Shown one piece after another: positions 53,627 to 64,000 of a stretch of 64,000 nucleotides of DNA; position 1 is the first letter of the stretch, and each line of letters begins with the position of its first letter. The position numbers and the translations under genes were made by a program. This DNA is from Alloactinosynnema sp. L-07 (GTDB lineage Bacteria; Actinomycetota; Actinomycetes; Mycobacteriales; Pseudonocardiaceae): NCBI RefSeq assembly GCF_900070365.1, contig NZ_LN850107.1, positions 6,572,001 to 6,636,000 of the forward strand, in the 5' to 3' direction. The notes below the pieces were generated by a model. The model searched no databases. It saw nothing but the letters and a program-made list of their open reading frames with translations, and was not told where the DNA came from.

Positions 53627-53655
53627 GGACAGCCCGGGTATGGAGAGGGGAAGAC

Positions 53656-54606
53656 ATGACGACCACGGTCGACGCGTCCAGCGGCGCGGGCACGGCAGGC
53701 GGGCCCAAACCGATCATCGAGGGCAGGCGGAACCTGGCCACGCGGATCGCGGTCTACATCTTCATCCTGCTGCCGTTCGCCGCGCTCGTCGCCGCGGTGC
53801 CCTTCGCGTGGGGCTGGGGGCTGACGTGGGTCGACGTCGTCCTCGCGGTGTTCTTCTTCTATCTGTCCGGCCTGGGTGTCACCGTCGGCTACCACCGGCT
53901 GTTCACCCACGGCTCGTTCAAGGCCAACCGCGGCCTGAAGATCACCCTCGCGGTGATGGGCAGCATGGCGGTGCAGAGCCCACCCATCACCTGGGTCGCC
54001 GACCACCGCCGCCACCACGCCTTCTCCGACCGCGAGGGCGACCCGCACTCGCCGTGGCTGTTCGGCACGTCCCCGATGGCGCTGGCCCGAGGGTTCTGGC
54101 ACGCGCACATGGGCTGGATCTTCGACCACGACGTGACCAACAAGGAGCGCTTCGCCCCCGACCTGATGGCTGACAAAGACATCGTTCGGGTGAATCGCCT
54201 GTTCATCGTGCTCACCGGTCTGACCCTGGTCCTGCCCGCGGTCCTCGGTGGGCTGATCACCTGGTCGTGGTGGGGCGCGCTGACCGCGTTCTTCTGGGCG
54301 GGCCTGGTGCGCATCGCGGTGCTGCACCACGTGACGTGGTCGACCAACTCGATCTGCCACATGATCGGCGACCGCCCGTTCACCAGCCGCGACAAGGCGT
54401 CCAACTTCTGGCCCCTGGCCATCCTCAGCTTCGGCGAGTCATGGCACAACCTGCACCACGCCGACCCGACCTGCGCCCGCCACGGCGTGCGGCGTGGCCA
54501 GATCGACACGTCCGCCCGGCTGATCTGGATCTTCGAGAAGCTCGGCTGGGTCACCGACGTCCGGTGGCCGACGCCCCAACGCCTGGCGAAGATCACCGCC
54601 AAGTAG
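53656..54606 (+). CDS. Acyl-CoA/fatty acid desaturase
   Basis: This 316-aa membrane di-iron desaturase (delta-9 type) has three histidine boxes: HRLFTH, HRRHH and HNLHH. About four transmembrane helices carry the active site to the cytoplasm. It makes unsaturated fatty acids to tune membrane fluidity. ATG follows GAGAGGGGA; two palindromes precede it. A TetR gene follows downstream, separated by hairpin element copy 2, and may regulate it. Confidence 0.93.
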   Translation: MTTTVDASSGAGTAGGPKPIIEGRRNLATRIAVYIFILLPFAALVAAVPFAWGWGLTWVDVVLAVFFFYLSGLGVTVGYHRLFTHGSFKANRGLKITLAVMGSMAVQSPPITWVADHRRHHAFSDREGDPHSPWLFGTSPMALARGFWHAHMGWIFDHDVTNKERFAPDLMADKDIVRVNRLFIVLTGLTLVLPAVLGGLITWSWWGALTAFFWAGLVRIAVLHHVTWSTNSICHMIGDRPFTSRDKASNFWPLAILSFGESWHNLHHADPTCARHGVRRGQIDTSARLIWIFEKLGWVTDVRWPTPQRLAKITAK

Positions 54607-54638
54607 TCCGATCTCGGCTCGCGCCCCCGCCCCAGACA

Positions 54639-54804
54639 TCTAGATGATTGACCCTGACTATCACCAGGTCTCGACTGGCCCACGACGCCGCTGCCCGCGT
54701 TGCAGGAACAGCCACGTACACCCGGTACGCGCGCTGTCCCCGCGCCTTGGCAGCGACGCCGTGGACCAGCCGATACCAGGCGATAGTCAGGATCAATCAT
54801 CTAG
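54639..54804. repeat. Hairpin repeat element, copy 2
   Basis: Flanked by CTAG at 54640-54643 and 54801-54804. The inner sequence nearly equals copy 1 (14709-14877). The outer stem is ATGATTGACCCTGAC with GTCAGGATCAATCAT, which differ from copy 1 but still pair with one mismatch. Each arm is one base shorter than in copy 1. The right end lies nine bases before the GTG of the TetR gene, the same distance as in copy 1. Confidence 0.85.
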
Positions 54805-54807
54805 TGT
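54802..54807 (+). promoter_or_regulatory. Leaderless -10 box TAGTGT at element end
   Basis: TAGTGT overlaps the terminal CTAG of the hairpin element and ends six bases before the GTG at 54814; the equivalent box of copy 1 is TAGATT at 14712-14707. Confidence 0.5.
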
Positions 54808-54813
54808 TGATCC

Positions 54814-55464
54814 GTGGCGAGGCGTGTATCGAAGACTGAGGAACCCGCGGTGGCCCGCGTGCGCATGACCGGCAAGGAGCGCAGGCAGCAACTGCTCGAC
54901 ATCGCCCGCGCGCTGTTCGCCGAGAAGGGCTTCGACGGCGCGTCCATCGAGGAGATCGCCCACCGGGCGAACGTCAGCAAACCCGTGGTCTACGAGCACT
55001 TCGGCGGCAAGGAAGGCATCTACGCGGTGGTCGTGGACCGCGAGATGCACGCGCTGATGTCGGGGATGACCGAGGCACTGTCCGAGGACGCCCACCCGCG
55101 GCTGCTGCTGGAAAGGGCGGCGGGAGCCCTGCTGAACTACGTCGAGGGCTCCACCGACGGCTTCCGCATCCTGGTCCGCGACTCCCCGGTCGCCACCGCC
55201 ACGGGCACCTTCTCCAGCCTGCTGAACGACATCGCCTCCCAGGTAGAACACATCCTGGGCGTCCAGTTCGCCAAACGCGGCTACGAGTCGAAACTGGCGG
55301 CGCTGTACGCGCAGGCACTGGTGGGGATGGTGGCGTTCACGGGGCAGTGGTGGCTGGAGGTGCGCAAGCCGAAGAAGAACGAGGTGGCGGCGCACCTGGT
55401 CAATCTGGCTTGGAACGGGTTGTCCAATTTGGAGGGAAAACCCACGCTGCGCGAGCGCCCCTAA
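54814..55464 (+). CDS. TetR family regulator (Rv1019 position)
   Basis: This 216-aa protein has an HTH (SIEEIAHRANVSKPVVYEHF, about 47-66) after the lead-in RMTGKERRQQLLDIARALFA, as in mycobacterial Rv1019, which also lies between glmU and mfd. The C-domain includes DGFRILVRDSPVA. The leaderless GTG at 54814 has no ribosome site; a GTG at 54850 is an alternative. Likely to regulate itself and perhaps the upstream desaturase. Confidence 0.88.
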   Translation: MARRVSKTEEPAVARVRMTGKERRQQLLDIARALFAEKGFDGASIEEIAHRANVSKPVVYEHFGGKEGIYAVVVDREMHALMSGMTEALSEDAHPRLLLERAAGALLNYVEGSTDGFRILVRDSPVATATGTFSSLLNDIASQVEHILGVQFAKRGYESKLAALYAQALVGMVAFTGQWWLEVRKPKKNEVAAHLVNLAWNGLSNLEGKPTLRERP

Positions 55465-55774
55465 GACCAGGGCGACCCGTAAGATCACTTGCGTCAGCCA
55501 GCAGGAGGCGTTGAAGGGTGTTCCCAGCGGGAGATTTGCCGGACACGTATTGGTGCAGCCTCCACGCGATCCTGGCCAGGTAGTGACCTGCTGCACCTTT
55601 CGCTGGCGTCGTTTGCGCGGTAACGGACTACTGGGTCGGGCGGTTCCGGTCGGACCCCGAGAACGAGTGGCTGTCCTATAGTCACCACGCCAGCCGTGCA
55701 CCGGGATTCGGAAGATCTCAATTCGTCACCTCATTGAGGACGATCTTAGTTCGGACAGTTAGGGCGTGCATCGA
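55465..55774. other. Intergenic region with possible gene remnant
   Basis: No intact gene is seen. A GTG at 55518 after GGAGG opens a 22-codon frame starting MFPAGDLPDTYW. A different frame later reads DYWVGRFRSDPENEWLS, with coding-like composition. These may be parts of one decayed gene upstream of the SUKH-3 gene. No family can be named. Confidence 0.35.
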
Positions 55775-56242
55775 ATGATCGATCTCACGGCACTGCACCC
55801 CGACGTGAGCGGGGCTCTCCGAGAAGCAGGCTGGTATCCGGAGCGCCACACCGATGCTGCGCGTTGGGCGAGTTTGGAAGACGGCGGCTACACGTATCAT
55901 GCGTTGGCAAGGGAGATTCTGGAGCGACTCGATGGTCTGACGATCGTGCCCGTTCGTCAGGACGGTCCCAACTTCGTCAATGATGACCCGCTCGTCTTTG
56001 ATCCCGCAGAGGGGTGGGGGTGTCGGAGCGTGGCAGAGGACGTAGAGGAGCAGTTGGGCGGCTCGTACTTTCCACTCGGGTCATGGCTTAGTCACAGCAC
56101 AGTGTTCGTCGAGACTCGCGGCCGGGTGATCGCGGCGGGATACGGTCCGATCTTGGAGCTGGGAACCACTTTCGAATCGGCGCTTGAAGTGCTTGTCAGG
56201 AGTCATCGGCCGATAGTTCAGGTTGGTATTCAGCGCAGTTAG
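55775..56242 (+). CDS. SUKH-3 family immunity protein
   Basis: This 155-aa protein has the SUKH-3 pattern: GWYPERHTDAARW, DDPLVFDPAEGWG, RSVAEDVEEQLGGSYFPLG and FVETRGRVIAAG. Such proteins neutralise deaminase or nuclease toxins from contact-dependent systems. No intact toxin lies next to it, so it looks orphaned or left from a decayed pair. GTG 55766 is an alternative start. Codon use is less GC-biased than in core genes. Confidence 0.85.
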   Translation: MIDLTALHPDVSGALREAGWYPERHTDAARWASLEDGGYTYHALAREILERLDGLTIVPVRQDGPNFVNDDPLVFDPAEGWGCRSVAEDVEEQLGGSYFPLGSWLSHSTVFVETRGRVIAAGYGPILELGTTFESALEVLVRSHRPIVQVGIQRS

Positions 56243-56453
56243 GGTGTTCTTTCGCTGGTCGGCGGCAACTGGCAGGTCGACCTTCCCAAATTCGAAGGGC
56301 GCGACGTGGCGGAGGAGTGTCGAGCGGCTGCGTGTTCGGTTTGTGTTTACGGGGAGATCTTCTCAAGCTCGTCGATCGGCGCGGTTGATCGCGCCAGCCG
56401 ATCGACCTCCTTGGGATCTTCGTCCGCAATAGCGATGGATAGGGTGGCCGGAA

Positions 56454-56762
56454 ATGAAGGATGCCGCAGAGTGGCTCGCGCGTACGTCGGCTGATTTTGT
56501 CGTCGCGTTGCGCTCGAACGAGGGATTCCGGCGGGACCTCTTCGAACGCCTGGTATCCGCACTAGAGGATTGCGCTGTCGAATGGGCGGGACGAGACTGC
56601 ATCCCAAGGTTGGCTGCCAATGTCCTAGTCGAACTGGTGGTGTCAGTGCAGGCGGCCGCCGACGCGTATGAGGGTCCCCTTCGCCAGGAGATACTTGACG
56701 CGAGCTACGAGCTGTTCGATCTCGTTGTCGCCTGTGTCGGGGTCGACGCATCAGATGTCTAG
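56454..56762 (+). CDS. Small hypothetical protein
   Basis: This 102-aa, largely helical, acidic protein with two Cys pairs (DCAVEWAGRDC, ACVG) has no recognised family. A TAGGGT box lies eight bases before the ATG, as in other leaderless genes here. It sits in the accessory patch after the SUKH-3 gene and could be another immunity or antitoxin-like gene. The stop overlaps the convergent gene by 4 bp. Confidence 0.55.
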   Translation: MKDAAEWLARTSADFVVALRSNEGFRRDLFERLVSALEDCAVEWAGRDCIPRLAANVLVELVVSVQAAADAYEGPLRQEILDASYELFDLVVACVGVDASDV

Positions 56763-57925
56763 CGTGGTGTTACCCGAAGGAGTTTGTCGTCGTCTCCGTT
56801 TGAGGTGGTGACGTAGAGAGCGCCGTCTGGGGCGGTTCGGGCGGCGCGGAGGCGGCCGAACTGGTCGGCGAACTCCGGTGGGATGGCGACGGACTGGACG
56901 TTGGCCTCAGCGTCCATTGTGAACACCATCAGCTTGGCGCCCTTGAGCGCTGTCACCACAAGCGCACCGTCCAGCGGGCCCCACTGGGCGCCGGTCAGGA
57001 ACGTCGCGGCGCAGATGGCTTCCGTTGTCTCGCCCGACTGCCACTTCGCGGGCACCGCATTCGGGAAGCGCTGGAGGTCGGTCATCGGGACGTCTTCGTC
57101 GTAGCGCTGAACCGTGCCACCGCGGGACGGGTCCCAGCCGTAGTTGGCGCCAGGACGCAGGAGGTTGATCTCGTCGTTCTTGTTCGGGCCGTGTTCGGCG
57201 ACGAGGACCTGGCCGTTGGCGCGCAGGGCGACTCCCTGCACGTTGCGGTGGCCGTGGGTGTAGATCCGCGAGCCGGGGGTCGGGTTGTCAGGCAGCGCTT
57301 CCCCCGTCTTCAGGTCGATCCGCAAGACCTTCCCGCCCAGCGAGTTCTTGTCCTGGGAGATCGACGCCCGCGCCGTGTCACCGGTGCCGACCAGGAGCGC
57401 GCCGTCCGCGGCCAGGGTCGGGCGGCAGCCGGAGTGTCGGCCGCTCGCGGCCACCGGGAGTCCGGTGAGCAGTTCCTTGACCCTGGTCGCGACCTTCTCG
57501 TCCTCGGTGAGGCGCCAGGTGACGAGGCGGACGTCGCGGGGTTCGCCGTTCTCCCAATGGGTCTGGCAGGTGGTGAACTCGCGGCTTGACGCGAAGTCGG
57601 GGTGCACGACCATGCCCATCAGGCCGCCCTCGCCGCGGACCATGACCGTCGACGTGTCCGCCTTGAGTGTTGTCACGGTCGCGCCGGGCTTGGCTGATGA
57701 CAGCAGGGCTATGTCGCCCGTTCGCTGGGTGACGAGGACTTTGCCGTCCGGCAGGAAGCCGATGTCCCACCCGTGGGTGAGTCCGGCCGCGACCGTCTCG
57801 ATCTTCAACCCGGGCGCGGTCGCGCTGCTGGGGACGACGACGGTGGAGGACGATGGCACTTCGCCCGTGCCCGCGGACGTCGTGCAGCCGGCGACAAGGA
57901 CTGTGGCGAGCAGCACAGCGCGCAT
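56759..57925 (-). CDS. PQQ-dependent sugar dehydrogenase-like lipoprotein
   Basis: This 388-aa protein has a lipobox (LVAGC, Cys14) and a six-bladed propeller of the glucose/sorbosone dehydrogenase family: HGWDIGFLPDGKVLVTQRTG, EGGLMGMVVHPDF, GVALRANGQVLVAEHGPN, NYGWDP. It would oxidise sugars at the outer membrane face if PQQ is bound; no PQQ synthesis genes are seen here. The Cys pairs (TTCQTHW, HSGCRP, AICAATF) may add disulfides. Confidence 0.88.
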   Translation of the reverse strand: MRAVLLATVLVAGCTTSAGTGEVPSSSTVVVPSSATAPGLKIETVAAGLTHGWDIGFLPDGKVLVTQRTGDIALLSSAKPGATVTTLKADTSTVMVRGEGGLMGMVVHPDFASSREFTTCQTHWENGEPRDVRLVTWRLTEDEKVATRVKELLTGLPVAASGRHSGCRPTLAADGALLVGTGDTARASISQDKNSLGGKVLRIDLKTGEALPDNPTPGSRIYTHGHRNVQGVALRANGQVLVAEHGPNKNDEINLLRPGANYGWDPSRGGTVQRYDEDVPMTDLQRFPNAVPAKWQSGETTEAICAATFLTGAQWGPLDGALVVTALKGAKLMVFTMDAEANVQSVAIPPEFADQFGRLRAARTAPDGALYVTTSNGDDDKLLRVTPR

Positions 57926-58002
57926 GTGCCAAGGATGCCCGTCCCGCTGTCTGGCCGCCGTGTGGTGACTCTCGTCTCGGGCGGATCGGACCGACCGGCG
58001 GT

Positions 58003-58008
58003 TAGGGT
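58003..58008 (+). promoter_or_regulatory. Leaderless -10 box TAGGGT
   Basis: TAGGGT ends exactly six bases before the GTG at 58015; no ribosome site. Confidence 0.55.
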
Positions 58009-58014
58009 TGACCG

Positions 58015-58776
58015 GTGAATCTGAGGCTGGACATCGCCGACGCGGTCGCGACGCTGGTCATCGACCGCCCGGCCAAGCGCAACGCGCTCAGCTATGACAT
58101 GTGGGCCGCCATCCCGTCGCTGGTCGCCAAGGTCGCCGCGGACGACAGCGTGCGGGTGCTGCTCCTGCGCGGGGACGAGCACTTCTCCGCGGGCGCCGAC
58201 ATCAGCGAGTTCGCCGAACTCCGCGCCGACGCCGCGGGTGCGCGCCGCTACGCCGAGGCCATCCACGCCGCGACCGACGCGCTCACCGGCATGGCCAAGC
58301 CGACCATCGCGGCCATCAACGGCTTCTGCATCGGCGGCGGCTGCGAGATCGCCCTGGCCTGCGACTTGCGCGTGGCCGCCGACGACGCCAAATTCGGGAT
58401 CACCCCGGCCAAGCTGGGCATCGTCTACATGCTGCCGTCGACCAAGCAGTTGGTCGACGCCGTCGGCCCGGCCTGGGCCAAGCAGATCCTCTTCACCGCC
58501 GACATCATCGACGCCGCCACCGCGCTGCGCGTCGGCCTGGTCAACGAACTCCACCCGGCCGGTGACGTGGTCAAGCGCGCCACCGAACTGGCCCACACCA
58601 TGGCGACTCGCTCCCAGGTCACCATCCGCGGGGCGAAGGAGATCATCGGCCGGATCACGGCAGGGAACTTCGAGGAAGACGACGCCGTCCACGCCCTCTA
58701 CGCGGACTCCGCGGAAAGCGCGGACTACGCGGAGGGCGTCCGCGCGTTCCTGGACAAGCGCACGCCTAGTTTCTGA
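58015..58776 (+). CDS. Enoyl-CoA hydratase/isomerase family protein
   Basis: This 253-aa crotonase-fold enzyme has FSAGADISEFAEL (oxyanion hole), INGFCIGGGCEIALACD and DDAKFGITPAKLGI. Of the two usual catalytic glutamates, the second position here is Gly/Ile-rich and hard to assign, so hydratase versus isomerase activity is open. It overlaps the convergent HD-domain gene by 11 bp. Confidence 0.88.
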   Translation: MNLRLDIADAVATLVIDRPAKRNALSYDMWAAIPSLVAKVAADDSVRVLLLRGDEHFSAGADISEFAELRADAAGARRYAEAIHAATDALTGMAKPTIAAINGFCIGGGCEIALACDLRVAADDAKFGITPAKLGIVYMLPSTKQLVDAVGPAWAKQILFTADIIDAATALRVGLVNELHPAGDVVKRATELAHTMATRSQVTIRGAKEIIGRITAGNFEEDDAVHALYADSAESADYAEGVRAFLDKRTPSF

Positions 58777-59350
58777 GCAGGCTCTCCAACTCGGTCTCCA
58801 GGTTCGCCCGCGCCGCCGCCTCCCACTGCGCAAGCGCTTGCGCAGTCCGGTACAGCGCGGGCAGTTCCAGCAGTGACCGCAACACCGTCGCCCGACCGGC
58901 TCGGAACAGCTTGTCCGGCACCGCCGCGTACTCCTCCCGCACCGACGCCACGTACAGGTCGTAATCCGGCGACGCCAGGATCGCGAGGTCCGCGTCGCAC
59001 AGCACCTCCCCGTTCCGGTCTCCGGGCGAAGTCACGTGACCCGCTGTCAACCGGACCAGCCGCGCCACTTCCGCCACCGACGCGGGATCCAACACCCCGC
59101 CCAGCCGAACCTCGGCCAGCCCAGCGCTGTGTTCCTCATCGGTCGGCAGGCCGAAGTGCACCGCGTCGTGGAACCAGGCGGCCAGACGGACCAGGTCCGC
59201 CGAATCAGCGTGGTCGGCCAGCTCATCTATGTGCCGCAGGACCGCGTCCAGGTGCGCTACCCCGTGATACGTCCGATGCGGCTCCGACCAGCGGGCCATC
59301 AGATCCGACCGCAGCGACGAAGCAAGCCCGAGCCGGGCGAACAGATCCAT
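58766..59350 (-). CDS. HD-domain phosphohydrolase-like protein
   Basis: This 194-aa protein has the divergent HD motif of predicted metal-dependent phosphohydrolases: RTYHGVAHLDAVL, AAWFHDAVHF and a late CDADLAIL. No substrate is known. ATG 59350 has TACGGT seven bases upstream and no ribosome site. It diverges from the TnpB gene. Confidence 0.85.
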   Translation of the reverse strand: MDLFARLGLASSLRSDLMARWSEPHRTYHGVAHLDAVLRHIDELADHADSADLVRLAAWFHDAVHFGLPTDEEHSAGLAEVRLGGVLDPASVAEVARLVRLTAGHVTSPGDRNGEVLCDADLAILASPDYDLYVASVREEYAAVPDKLFRAGRATVLRSLLELPALYRTAQALAQWEAAARANLETELESLLRN

Positions 59351-59474
59351 GGCCTCGACCGTATTCGTGCGACGTTGTCGGTGCCAGGCCTTAGGTTAGA
59401 GGTCGGGTTGGTGCAAGTCGGGATCCCGGTGCGGTGACAGATTGTGTCGGTGGTGGTCGGTACGGTTCGCGGTG

Positions 59475-60866
59475 ATGAGCATCGTGGTGCAGGCGTACCG
59501 GTTCGCGTTGGACCCGACAGCGGCCCAGGTGGCTGTGTTTCGGTCGCATTGTGGTGCGCAGCGTTATGCCTACAACTGGGGTCTTGCCCTGATTAAGGCC
59601 GCTCTGGACCAGCGCCGGGCCGAGATGTCGTATGGGGTGGCGGACGCCGAACCGACGCAGTCGGTGACGTGGTCTGCCTACGGCCTGCGGAAGCGCTGGA
59701 ACCAGGCCAAGGGCGTGGTCGCACCGTGGTGGGCGGAGAACTCGAAGGAGGCGTACTCCTCGGGGTTGGCGAACCTGGCTGCCGCGTTGGGCAACTGGAA
59801 CGCTTCGAAGAAGGGCGCCCGCAAGGGCCCGAAGGTCCGGTTCCCCAGGTTCAAAGGCAAACGCGCGGGGTTGTCGTGCCGGTTCACCACCGGCGCGTTC
59901 GGCTTGGTCGACGGTGACCGCAGGCATGTGAAGCTGCCCCGCGTCGGCGTCATCCGCACCCTCGAATCGACCAGGAAACTGGCCCGTCACGTCTCCCGCG
60001 GGACCGCCCGGATCCGCTCGGCCACTGTGACCCATCAAGGCGGGCGGTGGTTCTGCTCGTTCTCCGTCGAGATCGACCGCCACGACCCGGCCCCCGCCCG
60101 ATCGAACTTCGTCGTGGGGGTGGATCTCGGGGTCACGTCGTTGGCGGTGCTCTCGACCGGCGAGGTCATCCCCAACCCCCGGCACCTCGACGTGGCGTTG
60201 CGGCGACTTCGGCGGTCGCAGCGACAGGCAGCGCGTCGGACCGGCCCGGATCGGCGCACCCTGCGGGCTCCGTCGGTGCGGTGGCGCAAGACCCAGGCCC
60301 GGATCGCCCGCGTGCACACAGCGGTGGCCGACGCCCGCCGCGACGGGCTGCACAAGCTGTCCACGCACCTGGTCCGCACCCACAGCGTGATCGTGGTCGA
60401 AGACCTCAACGTGGCAGGCATGCTGCGCAACCGTCGCCTGGCCCGGCACATCGCCGGGGCAGCCATGGGCGAGCTACGCCGTCAGATCGAGTACAAGACC
60501 GGCTGGGCCGGTGGGCGTGTGCACCTGGCGGACCGCTGGTATCCCAGCTCCAAGACCTGTTCGGACTGTGGCGCGGTAAAAGCCAAACCGCGCCTATCCG
60601 TACGCACCTACAACTGCGACCAGTGCGGACACACGCTGGATCGCGATCTCAACGCCGCCCGCAACCTCGCCCAGCTCGTGGCCGAGATCGCTGGTGGCAT
60701 GTCCTCCCCGAGTTGCGGGGCGACACGAAACGAGCCCGATGGAAACCCATGTCAGACCCGCACAAGGCGGGCAACGGGTATCGCCACGGGAAGACCCGGC
60801 CACCAGGCCGGGCCAACGCCGCACCGCAAGGTGGCGGCTCACGACACACTTTCGCACGTATCGTGA
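59475..60866 (+). mobile_element. tnpB: IS200/IS605-family TnpB (solitary, IS1341-type)
   Basis: This 463-aa RNA-guided nuclease has the RuvC residues D217 (GVDLGVTSLA), E309 (VVEDLNVAGM) and D391 ([10 protein letters not shown]). Zinc-finger cysteines are CSDCG and CDQCG. All key residues are intact. No TnpA gene is present, as in IS1341-type elements. About 65 residues extend past the RuvC end; this part, rich in short inverted repeats, probably encodes the omega RNA. The element lies directly before mfd. ATG 59475 is preferred over upstream starts. The ends are not clear. Confidence 0.88.
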
Positions 60867-60885
60867 ACGGTCTGTCCGTTCTGCC
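60670..60885 (+). ncRNA. Probable TnpB omega RNA/right-end region
   Basis: The 3' part of tnpB and the short downstream stretch contain stacked inverted repeats, including GACCCGCACAAGGCGGG-like and CCGGCC/GGCCGG stems and AACGG/CCGTT (60866-60880) after the stop. Known TnpB omega RNAs arise exactly here. Boundaries are estimates. Confidence 0.45.
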
Positions 60886-60900
60886 CCGCAAAGGATCTCG

Positions 60901-64000
<3,100 letters not shown>

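Noticed and set aside
54814..55464. Identification of the TetR gene as FasR
   Set aside because: The HTH lead-in and position fit the Rv1019-type gene next to mfd better than FasR; the desaturase link alone is not enough.
55494..55721. Minus-strand ORF upstream of the SUKH-3 gene
   Set aside because: It has no start signal and the opposite strand shows better coding composition in fragments.

Overview
The window is high-GC actinobacterial DNA with dense, mostly GTG/ATG-started genes. It shows mycothiol-era housekeeping families, an RpfB-type resuscitation factor, DUF397/DUF5753 regulators and Imm1/SUKH immunity genes. Together these point to a filamentous Pseudonocardiaceae-like actinomycete (Actinokineospora, Saccharothrix, Lentzea or Amycolatopsis type). 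The genus is an inference.

Bases 1-22,800 are accessory. Four co-directional genes (1-4379) look like the tail of a small amino-acid or peptide natural-product operon: an asparagine-synthase domain, an SbnA-like PLP enzyme, an M24 peptidase and a DUF1445 hydro-lyase. Next comes a 9-kb block (4477-13635) with three different multicopper oxidases (membrane-anchored, Tat lipoprotein, Tat secreted), an MFS exporter, a lactonase-like metallo-hydrolase, a secreted protein and a His-rich membrane protein. It is followed by thioredoxin, TetR, a TIGR03086 protein, RlmA-type methyltransferase, a sortase-anchored Thr-rich protein, a flavin disulfide reductase, a 690-bp gene-free repeat region, a KTSC protein, a Ser/Thr kinase with inverted topology and a GlxA-type AraC regulator.

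Bases 22,800-64,000 follow the gene order of the conserved mycobacterial block Rv1002c-Rv1020: pmt, rsmI, metG, tatD-like, rpfB, rsmA, ispE, an FAAL ligase, pth, rplY, prs, glmU, TetR, mfd. Accessory modules are inserted between the core genes. They include a PadR-controlled drug ABC exporter, a MetN-like ATPase behind a SAM-I riboswitch and a Cys-containing leader peptide, a toxin-antitoxin-like pair, and ABC-F and DivIVA genes. Further insertions are an ArsR/MFS pair, a DUF4143 ATPase, a frameshifted deaminase toxin with its Imm1 immunity gene, an HTH/DUF397 pair, a diguanylate cyclase with tRNA-Gln, a fatty-acid desaturase, an orphan SUKH-3 immunity gene, a sorbosone-dehydrogenase-like lipoprotein and a solitary TnpB.

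Two regulatory themes recur. Many genes appear leaderless: a TAGGCT/TAGGGT-like -10 box lies exactly 6 (sometimes 7-8) bases upstream of the start codon. Two copies of a 165-167 bp hairpin element lie directly upstream of two different TetR genes, each at the same distance from the GTG start. The outer stems differ between the copies but remain self-complementary.
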